A DNA stretch of 64,000 bases from Bacteroides faecalis (GCF_003865075.1 NZ_BHWB01000004.1:248001-312000); one strand, 5' to 3'; positions 33,545 to 43,594 are shown, numbered from the stretch's first letter. Numbers and translations: made by a program. The notes: a model not told the origin generated them from the letters alone.

Positions 33545-34794
33545 CCTTCTTCCTCCTCTTCTTTACGAGTTGCCGACACATAAGCTTCCTGAAACAATTC
33601 AGTCAATTCACCAGGCATTTCTGTCTGATAGCTCTTCTCAAACACAGATTGTACTATTTGTAAAGGAGACATCTCCTGCAAGCCTTTCATCCAAACATCA
33701 TTTTCTTTTTCTACTTTACCTTCATCTTGACGATAAGTAGAAACAATACGAGCCAAACGGTAATTCTTATCTGCCAGTGCTTCTTCAACTTGCTGACGAA
33801 GCATAGGCTCGGGTTCATCCAACAAAACTTTTACTTCCAGATAAGGAGCTTCTCCATCTACTTCAGGTAACTCTCGTAAAGTCTTCAACACTGATTCCGG
33901 CTGCTCCGCTTCTCCATCCGGTACACTCACCAAAGAAACCGATTTCGGACCTTCAAGCCGCTCTATATCAACCGCACAACCTTCATCAAAGGTTACCATC
34001 ACAACCCCATGATGATAATATTTCTCCGCAAATGACATCGGAATCGGACTTCCTGAATAACGTACATTCTCTCTGCCGGATACCCGTTGCGCTTTATGAA
34101 TATGTCCCAAAGCAGTATAAGCTATCTGCTCAGAGAAAACCTCCGGTGACACACATTCCAAACCACCAATAACCGTCCGTTCACTATAGTCTTTTTCCGC
34201 AATCTCCGAACCTGTAGCCTGTAGATGTCCTGTTGCCATAACAGACTGTCCCCCTTTCCTACGCTCCCATGCTCTTTGCAAAAGTTGTGTATAAAGCTTA
34301 CGAACTCCTTCTGCATAAGGATTACCCTCTGTCTGTACAACCGGATAATCCCCCTGCCGCAGGAAAGGAACTGCCATACAAAGCAATTCCATATCTCCCT
34401 GACGATTCTTTAATTCTATTATTAAATGGTCGTAATCAATCTCTCCTCCATCCAGTTTCCGCACCACTCCTCTTACCTCTGTCCGCATGGCCTGTAACAA
34501 TGGCAAAGGAGCCTCTAATCGTGCCGCAGAATCATGATTCCCGGCTACGATAACAATTTGCAAGTTTGGATTTTCAGCCGTTACCCGATAGATAAATTCG
34601 TAATACATTCGTTGGGAAGCAGCAGAAGGATTGGAAACATCGAATACGTCTCCAGCGACAATTAACGCATCAATCTCCTTTTCATGGATTTTTTTTGCCA
34701 ACCAATCCAAAAATATATTATGTTCTTCAGTGCGATCATAACCAAAGAAAGTTTGACCTAAATGCCAATCAGCTGTATGTAATATACGTATCAT
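33541..34794 (-). CDS. sbcD: Exonuclease SbcD, nuclease subunit
   Basis: This 417-residue Mre11-like phosphoesterase has motifs HTADWHLGQTF at the very N-terminus, VAGDVFDVSNP, VAGNHDS and ALGHIHKAQ, which bind two Mn ions. The start is taken at 34794 (MIRILHTADWHLGQ) because the family begins there. An in-frame upstream codon at 34842 would add 16 residues unlike the family. It is the first gene of the sbcDC operon. Confidence 0.96.
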   Translation of the reverse strand: MIRILHTADWHLGQTFFGYDRTEEHNIFLDWLAKKIHEKEIDALIVAGDVFDVSNPSAASQRMYYEFIYRVTAENPNLQIVIVAGNHDSAARLEAPLPLLQAMRTEVRGVVRKLDGGEIDYDHLIIELKNRQGDMELLCMAVPFLRQGDYPVVQTEGNPYAEGVRKLYTQLLQRAWERRKGGQSVMATGHLQATGSEIAEKDYSERTVIGGLECVSPEVFSEQIAYTALGHIHKAQRVSGRENVRYSGSPIPMSFAEKYYHHGVVMVTFDEGCAVDIERLEGPKSVSLVSVPDGEAEQPESVLKTLRELPEVDGEAPYLEVKVLLDEPEPMLRQQVEEALADKNYRLARIVSTYRQDEGKVEKENDVWMKGLQEMSPLQIVQSVFEKSYQTEMPGELTELFQEAYVSATRKEEEEEG

Positions 34795-34887
34795 ATCATT
34801 CGACCTCTCAATATAAATAAGAGACAAAAATAGTACAAACAAAAAGATTATATAGCATCAACTTATATTTTTTACCGATAAATCAAG

Positions 34888-34895
34888 TATCTTTG
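34888..34895 (+). promoter_or_regulatory. -7 box for the oxidoreductase gene
   Basis: TATCTTTG is an exact TAnnTTTG match, 26 bases before the start codon at 34922. Confidence 0.45.
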
Positions 34896-34921
34896 TTACA
34901 AATAATTCTATTATACAGACA

Positions 34922-36022
34922 ATGAATCCACAAAAAATGATCAGAACATTCTTATTTTTATCAGCAATCTGCTTGCCTTTTATATTAAATGCTCAAACTT
35001 CAAACCCACTCCGTTTAGGAGTGGCAGGTGTATCACACGGACATCTTCATGAAGTAGTTATCCGTATGGATAGAGGTGATTTTGAAATTGTAGGTGTTGC
35101 AGAACCGGATGAACAGTTAAGAGCCAATAATCCACTTCGAAAAAGAGTAGATTACTCTCTTTTTTATGCAAATCTGGAAGAAATGCTTGATCAAACAAAG
35201 CCTGAAGTTGTTGTTGCTTACGGCTCTATTTACGATCATCTTGCCGTAGTAGAAGCTTGTGCTCCGCGCGGCATCCATGTGATGGTAGAAAAGCCTTTGG
35301 CAGTCAATATGAAACATGCCAACCGAATGGCGGAACTAGTACGCAAAAACAATACATTGTTACTTACTAATTATGAAACAACTTGGTACAATACGAACCA
35401 TGAGGTCTACCGTTTGATCAGAAAAGATAATGTGATAGGCAAAATAAATCGTATTGAAGTATATGATGGCCACGAAGGTCCCATTGAGATTGGTTGTGGA
35501 AAAGAATTTACTGACTGGCTGACTGATCCTAAACTGAACGGTGGAGGTGCCGTGATTGATTTCGGTTGTTATGGTGCCAATCTGGTTACCTGGCTAATGG
35601 GCGGAGAGAAGCCTATGAGCGTTTATGCCGTCCTGAAACAATTAAAGCCGGATAAATATCCCAAAGTAGATGATGATGCAACGATCCTAATTGAATATCC
35701 TTCTGCAACCGTACAGATAATGGGGTCATGGAATTGGCCTAAAGGACGAAAAGATATGCATATTTATGGTAGTAAGGGATATATTTATCAGGATACACCT
35801 ACATCCATGCGTATATTTACCAATCGGAAAGAGACAACGATACAACCTCCCAAACTGAAAGCTCCATATAACGATTCTTTCTATTATCTGAAAGCCGCCG
35901 TCCGTAAAGAAATTCAAGTACTTCCTACTGATTTGTCTTCGTTGGAAAATAATTTAATTGTTGTCGAGATACTTGACTCTTCTATCAAAAGTGCTAAAAG
36001 CGGTAAGCCGATTCGTTTATAA
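34922..36022 (+). CDS. Exported Gfo/Idh/MocA-family oxidoreductase
   Basis: This 366-residue protein has a signal peptide (FLFLSAICLPFILNAQ), then a Rossmann domain starting LRLGVAGVSHGHLHEVV, with EKPLAVN (the Gfo/Idh Lys) near residue 125 and a C-terminal beta-sheet domain containing GGGAVIDFGCYG. NAD(P) would bind in the first domain, and the substrate is probably a sugar or glycoside. Export is a known trait of Bacteroides members, some of which are tightly cofactor-bound glycosidase-like enzymes. It is a single-gene unit. Confidence 0.88.
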   Translation: MNPQKMIRTFLFLSAICLPFILNAQTSNPLRLGVAGVSHGHLHEVVIRMDRGDFEIVGVAEPDEQLRANNPLRKRVDYSLFYANLEEMLDQTKPEVVVAYGSIYDHLAVVEACAPRGIHVMVEKPLAVNMKHANRMAELVRKNNTLLLTNYETTWYNTNHEVYRLIRKDNVIGKINRIEVYDGHEGPIEIGCGKEFTDWLTDPKLNGGGAVIDFGCYGANLVTWLMGGEKPMSVYAVLKQLKPDKYPKVDDDATILIEYPSATVQIMGSWNWPKGRKDMHIYGSKGYIYQDTPTSMRIFTNRKETTIQPPKLKAPYNDSFYYLKAAVRKEIQVLPTDLSSLENNLIVVEILDSSIKSAKSGKPIRL

Positions 36023-36111
36023 ATACTGTATTTATTGTTTTTATCATCATGACAAAAAGGGAAGTAGTTTTGTTTTTTATTGGATTAATATAGAAATCAA
36101 GTATTTTTTCG

Positions 36112-36119
36112 TAAGTTTG
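36112..36119 (+). promoter_or_regulatory. -7 box of plsC
   Basis: TAAGTTTG is an exact TAnnTTTG match, 23 bases before the start codon at 36143. Confidence 0.45.
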
Positions 36120-36142
36120 CAATATATAAAAAAATACAACCC

Positions 36143-36898
36143 ATGAAAATACTATATTATATTTATCAGATTTGTATAGCTTTACCAATCTTATTAGTAT
36201 TAACGATTCTTACTGCAATTGTTACCATTATAGGCTCTTTAGTGGGAGGAGCTCATTTCTGGGGATATTATCCGGGAAAAATATGGTCACAGTTAATCTG
36301 TCTTTTTCTGCTGATTCCCGTGAAAGTTCGTGGTCGTGAGAAATTGCATGACAAAACATCTTATATCTTCGTTCCCAATCACCAAGGTTCTTTTGATATC
36401 TTCCTAATCTACGGATTCATCGGAAGAAACTTTAAATGGATGATGAAAAAAAGTCTCCGTAAACTACCTTTCGTAGGCAAAGCTTGCGAAAGTGCAGGAC
36501 ATATCTTTGTGGATCGTTCCGGACCCAAAAAAGTATTGGAAACGATTCTACAGGCAAAGGACTCTTTGAAAGATGGAGTATCTCTGGTAGTATTCCCCGA
36601 AGGTGCACGTACCTTTACCGGACACATGGGATATTTCAAGAAAGGAGCTTTCCAACTGGCAGATGACTTGCAACTGGCAGTAGTTCCTGTCACCATAGAT
36701 GGTTCATTTGAAATACTTCCGCGTACAGGCAAATGGATACACCGTCATCGGATGATCCTGACTATCCACGATCCAATTCCTCCTAAAGGGAAAGGGATAG
36801 AAAACATCAAAGCGACAATGGCAGAAGCTTATGCAGCTGTAGAAAGTGCTCTGCCGGAGAAACATAAGGGAATGATAAAAAACGAAGATCAAGACTAG
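36143..36898 (+). CDS. plsC: 1-acyl-sn-glycerol-3-phosphate acyltransferase
   Basis: This 251-residue inner membrane enzyme makes phosphatidic acid from lysophosphatidic acid. An N-terminal hydrophobic hairpin (about residues 5-40) precedes the catalytic NHQGSFD (HX4D, about residues 79-84). FVDRSGP, FPEGARTFTG (the substrate-binding EGTR-like block) and VPVTIDGS follow. Length is typical of full-size PlsC, so this is the likely housekeeping copy rather than the short one at 6515-7069. It has its own promoter and a terminator 8 bases after the stop. Confidence 0.92.
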   Translation: MKILYYIYQICIALPILLVLTILTAIVTIIGSLVGGAHFWGYYPGKIWSQLICLFLLIPVKVRGREKLHDKTSYIFVPNHQGSFDIFLIYGFIGRNFKWMMKKSLRKLPFVGKACESAGHIFVDRSGPKKVLETILQAKDSLKDGVSLVVFPEGARTFTGHMGYFKKGAFQLADDLQLAVVPVTIDGSFEILPRTGKWIHRHRMILTIHDPIPPKGKGIENIKATMAEAYAAVESALPEKHKGMIKNEDQD

Positions 36899-36906
36899 TA
36901 CAAACC

Positions 36907-36952
36907 AAAAATTCCATGCATTGAAAACACAAATTCAATACATGGAATTTTT
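36907..36952 (+). terminator. Rho-independent terminator after plsC
   Basis: AAAAATTCCATGCATTGAA (36907-36925) pairs with TTCAATACATGGAATTTTT (36934-36952) with one mismatch. Each arm is itself nearly palindromic and the arms are 22 bases apart, the same period as the arrays at 28108 and 50235. It also lies in front of the convergent gene ending at 36980, so it may work both ways. Confidence 0.88.
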
Positions 36953-36979
36953 AATATATTCTAAATCTTTCCGATTTCC

Positions 36980-37714
36980 TTATTTCTTCATCAAACTATT
37001 CTGCTGCATCCGTTGATGTTCCTCTATCAACTTCATGTTTTCTTTCGCTTTCTTCAGGTATTCCTTTACCATTTTATTCTCTTTGAAAGAATAAGGAGCA
37101 TCTTTAATAATATCGTCAATCTGTGGAGTCATAACGGGATAAGGCAATGAGTTGCAAAGCATAATAAACACATTAGGTCCCAATACATTTTCATAATTAT
37201 CTGAAATGAATTTCTTCACATACTTGTTCATCTCATTTACAAGCGAATCTCCCTCTGAAACCAATTGTCGGTGAATTTCTTCATAGTCAGCACCGTCCAT
37301 TACCATACGGGTTTCTTTCTGTTCCAACTCTCCGATACTTACTTCCAAATCATTTCTCTTACGAATAAACTCATATAAAGCAGTATTCAAAGGTGTACCT
37401 TCCGCTTTTATCTCCATATTACTGATCGTAACGGTAACTTTACCTCTCTCCAACACAATAGGCATAATGCTTTCATCATCCATATAAAGAGTTACCATCT
37501 GTACGGAATCCATCTTACCCTTCATCGAAAACAAACCGTGAATTACTTCGGCCGAATCGATTTTAACCAATTCCCCATCTTGGACAGTCTTCAGATATAA
37601 CTTTTTTCCATCCAGACTGTTCACCGATGAGGTTCCTTCTATCTTATACATATGGGTACACGATGCCATAAAAGGAAGCAAAAGCAATATAGGCAAAATT
37701 TTATTCACGTTCAT
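36980..37714 (-). CDS. DUF4369-containing lipoprotein
   Basis: This 244-residue lipoprotein has the lipobox FMASC (Cys19). The first half reads as the DUF4369 beta domain (VNSLDGKKLYLKTVQDGELVKIDSAEV), which in Bacteroidetes usually precedes a thioredoxin-like domain. Here the second half is a charged helical region without any CxxC, so the redox part is missing. It is transcribed away from the sulfatase-maturase gene, with which it shares a short divergent promoter region. Function is unknown. Confidence 0.85.
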   Translation of the reverse strand: MNVNKILPILLLLPFMASCTHMYKIEGTSSVNSLDGKKLYLKTVQDGELVKIDSAEVIHGLFSMKGKMDSVQMVTLYMDDESIMPIVLERGKVTVTISNMEIKAEGTPLNTALYEFIRKRNDLEVSIGELEQKETRMVMDGADYEEIHRQLVSEGDSLVNEMNKYVKKFISDNYENVLGPNVFIMLCNSLPYPVMTPQIDDIIKDAPYSFKENKMVKEYLKKAKENMKLIEEHQRMQQNSLMKK

Positions 37715-37736
37715 CTATGTGTTATTATTCTGGGTA

Positions 37737-37744
37737 CAAAGGTA
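37737..37744 (-). promoter_or_regulatory. -7 box of the DUF4369 gene
   Basis: On the minus strand TACCTTTG is an exact TAnnTTTG match, 22 bases before the start codon at 37714. Confidence 0.45.
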
Positions 37745-37859
37745 CAACCGATTCAGAATCAAAAGAAACATTTTATCAATATTTAAAATTTGTAAGACTC
37801 TTTTCTTTAATAATCCTTATAAACAAAGGTAGGAAGTATTCTATTTCATTTAGTTTATC

Positions 37860-37867
37860 TAAATTTG
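37860..37867 (+). promoter_or_regulatory. -7 box touching the anSME start
   Basis: TAAATTTG ends 5 bases before the ATG at 37873, so the expected transcription start falls on the start codon and the message may be leaderless. Confidence 0.4.
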
Positions 37868-37872
37868 CATGT

Positions 37873-39117
37873 ATGAACACAATAACTTATGCCCCTTTTG
37901 CCAAACCGCTTTACGTCATGGTAAAGCCTGTAGGAGCTGTATGCAATCTTGCATGCAAATACTGCTACTATCTGGAAAAGGCAAATCTTTATAAAGAAAA
38001 CCCCAAACACGTAATGAGTGATGAACTTTTGGAGAAGTTTATCGAAGAATATATCAATTCACAAACCATGCCTCAGGTACTTTTCACCTGGCACGGTGGA
38101 GAAACATTGATGCGTCCGCTCTCTTTCTATAAAAAGGCCATGGAACTTCAAAAGAAATACGCACGTGGACGTTCTATCGACAATTGTATCCAGACAAATG
38201 GAACTATGCTCACCGACGAGTGGTGCGAATTCTTCCGTGAAAACAATTGGTTGGTAGGTGTATCTATCGACGGTCCGCAGGAGTTTCACGACGAATATCG
38301 CAAAAACAAAATGGGTAAACCTTCCTTCGTGAAAGTTATGCAAGGCATCAACCTCCTGAAAAAACATGGAGTGGAATGGAACGCTATGGCAGTAGTCAAT
38401 GATTTCAATGCAGACTATCCGCTTGATTTTTATAACTTCTTTAAAGAAATAGGTTGCCATTACATTCAGTTTGCTCCCATTGTAGAACGTATCATTCCAC
38501 ATGAGGACGGACGTCACTTAGCTTCTCTTGCAGAAGACAGAGAAAGTGAACTCGCCGATTTTTCAGTCAGCCCGGAGCAATGGGGAAATTTCCTTTGCAC
38601 ACTTTTTGATGAATGGGTGAAAGAAGACGTCGGCAATTACTACATACAGATATTCGATTCTACTCTTGCCAATTGGATGGGTGAACAGCCCGGTGTATGT
38701 ACCATGGCAAAGAGTTGCGGCCATGCAGGTGTGATGGAATTCAACGGGGACGTTTATTCATGTGACCACTTTGTTTTTCCGGAATATAAACTCGGCAATA
38801 TCTACAGCCAAACGCTTGTTGAAATGATGCATAGCGAACAACAGAATAATTTCGGAGCGATGAAACACCAGTCGTTGCCTAGTCAATGCAAAGGATGTAA
38901 TTTCTTGTTTGCCTGTAACGGTGAATGTCCTAAAAACAGGTTCAGCCGGACTTCTGAAGGCGAACCGGGCCTGAACTATTTATGCAAGGGCTATTACCAG
39001 TTTTTCCAACATGTGGCTCCCTACATGGACTTCATGAAAAATGAATTAATGAATCAACGTCCGCCTGCCAATATTATGGAGGCTTTGAAAAGCGGTAAGT
39101 TAAACATCGAGAGTTAA
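37873..39117 (+). CDS. chuR: Anaerobic sulfatase-maturating enzyme (radical SAM/SPASM)
   Basis: This 414-residue enzyme turns an active-site Cys or Ser of sulfatases into formylglycine without oxygen. The start at 37873 (MNTITYAPFAKPLYVMVKP) is chosen because the N-terminus matches the known B. thetaiotaomicron enzyme; an open frame reaches back to 37717 but is not conserved. The radical SAM triad is CNLACKYC (about residues 24-31), and SPASM-type cysteines appear in CDHF, CKGC, CNGEC and LCKG segments. No sulfatase is encoded in this window, so it must serve sulfatases elsewhere, for example in host-glycan utilisation loci. Confidence 0.95.
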   Translation: MNTITYAPFAKPLYVMVKPVGAVCNLACKYCYYLEKANLYKENPKHVMSDELLEKFIEEYINSQTMPQVLFTWHGGETLMRPLSFYKKAMELQKKYARGRSIDNCIQTNGTMLTDEWCEFFRENNWLVGVSIDGPQEFHDEYRKNKMGKPSFVKVMQGINLLKKHGVEWNAMAVVNDFNADYPLDFYNFFKEIGCHYIQFAPIVERIIPHEDGRHLASLAEDRESELADFSVSPEQWGNFLCTLFDEWVKEDVGNYYIQIFDSTLANWMGEQPGVCTMAKSCGHAGVMEFNGDVYSCDHFVFPEYKLGNIYSQTLVEMMHSEQQNNFGAMKHQSLPSQCKGCNFLFACNGECPKNRFSRTSEGEPGLNYLCKGYYQFFQHVAPYMDFMKNELMNQRPPANIMEALKSGKLNIES

Positions 39118-39157
39118 ATATCAAACATCAAATATATTTTCTAATTTCTTAGTATAA

Positions 39158-41317
39158 ATGAACAGATTAAAATTCTATTTGTTAGCGCTGACCGCGCTGA
39201 TTGCGTGTTCCGCAAAAGCGGATGAAGGTATGTGGTTATTGCAACTAATGCAACAACAACATTCTATCGATATGATGAAAAAACAAGGATTAAACTTGGA
39301 AGCACAGGATATATACAATCCTAATGGCGTTTCTCTGAAAGATGCTGTCGGTATCTTTGGAGGAGGCTGTACGGGAGAAATCATCTCACCGGAAGGATTG
39401 ATCCTGACCAATCATCACTGTGGATATGCTTCCATCCAGCAACATAGTAGCGTAGAACACGACTACCTGACTGACGGTTTTTGGGCTACTTCCAGAGACA
39501 AAGAACTCCCGACTCCGGGATTAGTATTTACATTTGTAGAACGTATCGAAGATGTAACGGATCTTGTCAATGCCAAAATTGCCGCCAAAGAAATTTCCGA
39601 AATAGAATCTTTCAGTGGAGAGTTCCTTAATAAACTGGCAATGGAACTTTATAACAAGAGTGATCTCAAAGGTCAAAAGGGAATTATGCCGAAAGCTCTT
39701 CCTTTCTATGCCGGAAATAAATTCTATTTGTTTTATCTGAAAGTATATGAAGATGTACGTATGGTAGCTGCTCCTCCTTCTTCTATCGGAAAATTCGGGG
39801 GCGAAACAGACAACTGGATGTGGCCTCGTCATACCGGTGACTTCTCAATATTCCGCATCTACGCTGATGCTAACGGAGAACCTGCGAAATATAATCCTAC
39901 TAATGTTCCTCTGAAAACTAAAAAACATCTGACCATCTCTATCAAGGGGTTGGAAGCGGGGGATTATGCCATGATTATGGGATTCCCGGGAAGTACCAGT
40001 CGCTACCTGACCGTATCCGAAGTGAAAGAACGTATGGAATCACTCAATGAGCCACGTATCCGCATTCGTGGTGCACGTCAGGATGTATTGAAAGAAGCAA
40101 TGAATGCCAGCGATAAAATTCGCATTCAATATGCCAACAAATATGCCGGTTCCAGCAACTATTGGAAAAACTCGATTGGTATGAATAAGGCAATCATCGA
40201 CAATAACGTGTTGGAAACAAAAGCTGAACAGGAAGCTAAATTTGCAGAATTTGCCAAAGCACAGAACAATGCAGAATATGCTACGGTAGTCAATAAAATC
40301 GATGATGTAGTAGCTAAAACATCTCCTCTCAATTATCAAATGACTTGCTTACGCGAAGTGTTCTTCGGAGGGATTGAATTTGGCAATATCCAATTGGACA
40401 AAACACGCGAAGCACTTGAAGAAAAGAATGATTCTCTGATCAAAATTCGCTTGAAAGGTCTAGAACAGAGTTACCAAAGAATCCACAATAAAGATTACGA
40501 TCATGAAGTAGACCGTAAAGTGGCCAAAGCTCTATTACCTCTTTATGCTGAAATGATTCCAACCGAACAACGTCCGTCTATCTATCAAGTGATCGAACAA
40601 AAATACAAAGGCGATTATAACAAGTTTGTGGATGATATGTATAACAGTTCCATCTTTGCCAACCGGACGAATTTTGAAAAATTCCTCAAAAAACCAACAG
40701 TTAAAGCCATCGATCAGGATTTGTCAATGCAATATACCAAGTCCAAATATGAAGCTTTTGAGAAATTAGCTTCACAGATAAGTTCACTTCAAACAGAATT
40801 GGCTTTATTGCACAAAACATATATCCGCGGACTGGGTGAAATGAAACTGCCTGTTCCTTCTTACCCGGATGCAAACTTTACACTCCGTCTCACTTATGGT
40901 AACGTGAAACCATATGACCCGAAAGATGGTGTACATTATAACTATTACACAACGACCAAAGGTATTCTTGAGAAAGAAAATCCGGAAGATCGTGAATTCG
41001 TAGTACCTGCCAAACTGAAAGAACTGATTGAAAAACAAGATTATGGTCGTTACGCATTACCGAATGGTGATATGCCTGTTTGCTTCTTATCAACCAACGA
41101 TATCACCGGTGGTAACTCCGGTAGTCCGATTTTGAACAAAAACGGTGAATTAATCGGATGTGCTTTCGATGGTAACTGGGAATCTTTGAGTGGTGATATC
41201 AACTTCGACAATAAGTTGCAACGTTGTATCAACTTGGATATCCGCTACGTCCTATTCATTCTTGAAAAATTAGGAAACTGCGGTCATCTGATTAATGAAA
41301 TGACTATCGTAGAATAA
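39158..41317 (+). CDS. S46-family dipeptidyl-peptidase, DPP7 type
   Basis: This 719-residue periplasmic serine peptidase releases dipeptides from N-termini. Signal peptide about residues 1-21. The triad is visible as His in LTNHHCGY (about 86), Asp in RHTGDFSIF (about 228) and Ser in GGNSGSP (about 654). The S1-pocket residue equivalent to P. gingivalis position 673 is Gly (Gly672 in FDGNWES), as in DPP7, so hydrophobic P1 residues are the predicted preference. The next gene, a paralog, starts at the very next base after its stop. Together they would feed dipeptides from proteins to the cell. Confidence 0.93.
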   Translation: MNRLKFYLLALTALIACSAKADEGMWLLQLMQQQHSIDMMKKQGLNLEAQDIYNPNGVSLKDAVGIFGGGCTGEIISPEGLILTNHHCGYASIQQHSSVEHDYLTDGFWATSRDKELPTPGLVFTFVERIEDVTDLVNAKIAAKEISEIESFSGEFLNKLAMELYNKSDLKGQKGIMPKALPFYAGNKFYLFYLKVYEDVRMVAAPPSSIGKFGGETDNWMWPRHTGDFSIFRIYADANGEPAKYNPTNVPLKTKKHLTISIKGLEAGDYAMIMGFPGSTSRYLTVSEVKERMESLNEPRIRIRGARQDVLKEAMNASDKIRIQYANKYAGSSNYWKNSIGMNKAIIDNNVLETKAEQEAKFAEFAKAQNNAEYATVVNKIDDVVAKTSPLNYQMTCLREVFFGGIEFGNIQLDKTREALEEKNDSLIKIRLKGLEQSYQRIHNKDYDHEVDRKVAKALLPLYAEMIPTEQRPSIYQVIEQKYKGDYNKFVDDMYNSSIFANRTNFEKFLKKPTVKAIDQDLSMQYTKSKYEAFEKLASQISSLQTELALLHKTYIRGLGEMKLPVPSYPDANFTLRLTYGNVKPYDPKDGVHYNYYTTTKGILEKENPEDREFVVPAKLKELIEKQDYGRYALPNGDMPVCFLSTNDITGGNSGSPILNKNGELIGCAFDGNWESLSGDINFDNKLQRCINLDIRYVLFILEKLGNCGHLINEMTIVE

Positions 41318-43477
41318 ATGAAGAAACAATTATTATTTGCCCTTTTTTCATTGGCAACTCTCAGCATCCACGCCGACGAAGGCATGTGGATGCTAACTGA
41401 TCTAAAAGAACAAAACGCAGTTGCCATGCGGGAGCTTGGTCTTGAGATCCCTATAGAAGAAGTATACAATACTAACGGACTTTCTCTGAAAGATGCTGTC
41501 GTGCATTTCGGTGGAGGATGTACGGGAGAAGTCATCTCTTCACAAGGACTAGTTCTTACTAACCATCACTGTGGCTATGGAGCTATCCAACAGCATAGTA
41601 ATGTGGAACATGATTATCTGACTGACGGTTTCTGGGCTATGAACCGCGACGCCGAACTTCCTACTCCGGGACTAACTGTCACTTTTATTGACCGTATTCT
41701 TGATGTCACGAGTTATGTCCAGGAACAATTAAAGAAAGATAAAGACCCTCAAGGAACAAACTATTTGTCTCCTAGCTACCTGACTATCGTAGCAGGGCGT
41801 TTTGCCAAAGATGAGAATATCGAAATCACTCCTGCAACCAAACTTGAGCTTAAAGCTTTCTACGGTGGCAATAAATATTACTTGTTTATTAAAACTGTGT
41901 ATAATGATATACGTATGGTAGGCGCCCCACCCTCTTCTATTGGTAAATTCGGAGCAGATACTGATAATTGGATGTGGCCGCGTCATACCGGTGACTTCTC
42001 ACTCTTCCGTATTTATGCAGATAAAAACGGAAAACCGGCAGCATACTCTAAAGATAATGTACCCCTACAAGTAAAAAAACACCTGACTATCAGCCTTGCC
42101 GGAGTACAAGAAGGTGATTTCACCTTTGCAATGGGATTCCCGGGACGTAACTGGCGATACATGATCTCCGACGAAGTGGAAGAACGTATGCAGACAACGA
42201 ATTTCATGCGTCAGCATGTACGCGGAGCACGTCAAAAAGTTCTTATGGAACAAATGCTGAAAGATCCTACTGTACGTATTCATTATGCTAGTAAATATGC
42301 TTCTTCCGCTAACTATTGGAAAAATGCGATTGGGATGAACGAAGGTTTGGTCCGTTTGAAAGTATTGGATACGAAACGTGCACAACAAGAGGAACTTCTT
42401 GCTCGTGGACGTGAAAAAGGAGATGATTCTTACCAGAAAGCATTCGATGAAATACGCTCGATAGTAGCTCACCGACGTGACGCTATCTATCACCAACAAG
42501 CTATTAATGAAGCACTGGTCACTGCACTCGACTTTATGAGACTTCCCTCTACTACAGAAATAGTATCCGCTCTCAAATCCAAAGATAAAGAAAGAATCAA
42601 CAAAGCTACTTTAAAACTGAAACTGGAAGGCGAAAAATACTTTGCATCGGTCCCTTTCCCTGAAGTAGAGCGGATGGTTGCAAAAGAAATGTTGAAAACG
42701 TATGCAGGATATATCCCGGAAGAACAGCGTATCAACATATTCGAAATCATTAATTCTCGTTTTAAAGGAGATACAGATGCATTTGTGGATGCTTGTTTTA
42801 AGTACTCGATCTTTGGCAATCCGGAAAACTTTGCTAAGTTCATTGCAAAGCCAAGTTTATATAAGATTGGACATGACTGGATGATCTTATTCAAATATTC
42901 CATTACTGACGGGATTCTGAAGACAGCCATCGCCATGAAAGACGTAAATCAAAATTATGATGCGGCTCATAAAGTATGGGTAAAAGGCATGATGGACATG
43001 AAACAGGAAAAAGGTATTCCAATCTATCCGGATGCAAACTCAACCCTGAGACTAACTTACGGTCAGGTACTCCCTTATGAACCTGCCGATGGTGTGGTCT
43101 ATAATACCTATACCACTCTCAAAGGTGTGATGGAAAAGGAAGATCCCCAAAATTGGGAGTTTGTAGTTCCCCAGAAATTAAAGGATTTATATAACGCCAA
43201 AGATTACGGACGTTATGGTAAAGACGGTGAAATGCCCGTATGTTTTATAGTAAATACAGATAATACCGGCGGAAATTCAGGTAGTCCTGTATTCAACAGT
43301 AAAGGTCAATTAATCGGAACCGCTTTTGACCGTAATTACGAAGGTCTGACAGGTGACATTGCCTTCCGCCCTTCTTCACAGCGTGCTGCTTGTGTAGATA
43401 TCCGTTATACACTATTTATCATTGATAAATTTGCGGGTGCTTCACATATCATCGATGAACTGACGGTAGAAGAATAA
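41318..43477 (+). CDS. S46-family dipeptidyl-peptidase, DPP11 type
   Basis: This tandem paralog of the gene before it has the same 719-residue length, a signal peptide at residues 1-19, and the triad residues in [17 protein letters not shown] and GGNSGSP. The residue aligned with the Gly672 of the first copy is Arg (Arg672 in FDRNYEG). In the S46 family this Arg gives DPP11 its specificity for acidic (Asp/Glu) P1 residues. The pair is thus predicted to have complementary specificity. There is no intergenic base between the two coding regions, so the genes form an operon. Confidence 0.93.
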   Translation: MKKQLLFALFSLATLSIHADEGMWMLTDLKEQNAVAMRELGLEIPIEEVYNTNGLSLKDAVVHFGGGCTGEVISSQGLVLTNHHCGYGAIQQHSNVEHDYLTDGFWAMNRDAELPTPGLTVTFIDRILDVTSYVQEQLKKDKDPQGTNYLSPSYLTIVAGRFAKDENIEITPATKLELKAFYGGNKYYLFIKTVYNDIRMVGAPPSSIGKFGADTDNWMWPRHTGDFSLFRIYADKNGKPAAYSKDNVPLQVKKHLTISLAGVQEGDFTFAMGFPGRNWRYMISDEVEERMQTTNFMRQHVRGARQKVLMEQMLKDPTVRIHYASKYASSANYWKNAIGMNEGLVRLKVLDTKRAQQEELLARGREKGDDSYQKAFDEIRSIVAHRRDAIYHQQAINEALVTALDFMRLPSTTEIVSALKSKDKERINKATLKLKLEGEKYFASVPFPEVERMVAKEMLKTYAGYIPEEQRINIFEIINSRFKGDTDAFVDACFKYSIFGNPENFAKFIAKPSLYKIGHDWMILFKYSITDGILKTAIAMKDVNQNYDAAHKVWVKGMMDMKQEKGIPIYPDANSTLRLTYGQVLPYEPADGVVYNTYTTLKGVMEKEDPQNWEFVVPQKLKDLYNAKDYGRYGKDGEMPVCFIVNTDNTGGNSGSPVFNSKGQLIGTAFDRNYEGLTGDIAFRPSSQRAACVDIRYTLFIIDKFAGASHIIDELTVEE

Positions 43478-43586
43478 AAAATTCCTCTACCATTTACATT
43501 TTTTCTATTATTTCATTCATAACTTCTATCATTGGCTATTTCATGAACAAAAACTGGATTTTGCCGTTATATAAGAAAAAAGAATC

Positions 43587-43594
43587 TATATTTG
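43587..43594 (+). promoter_or_regulatory. -7 box of trxA
   Basis: TATATTTG is an exact TAnnTTTG match, 45 bases before the start at 43640. A TTTG at 43560-43563 is 23 bases upstream, slightly more than the usual spacing. Confidence 0.45.

Noticed and set aside
37717..37872. Longer N-terminus for the sulfatase-maturating enzyme
   Set aside because: The extra 52 residues are not part of the known family and would overlap the divergent promoter; the ATG at 37873 matches the characterised enzyme.
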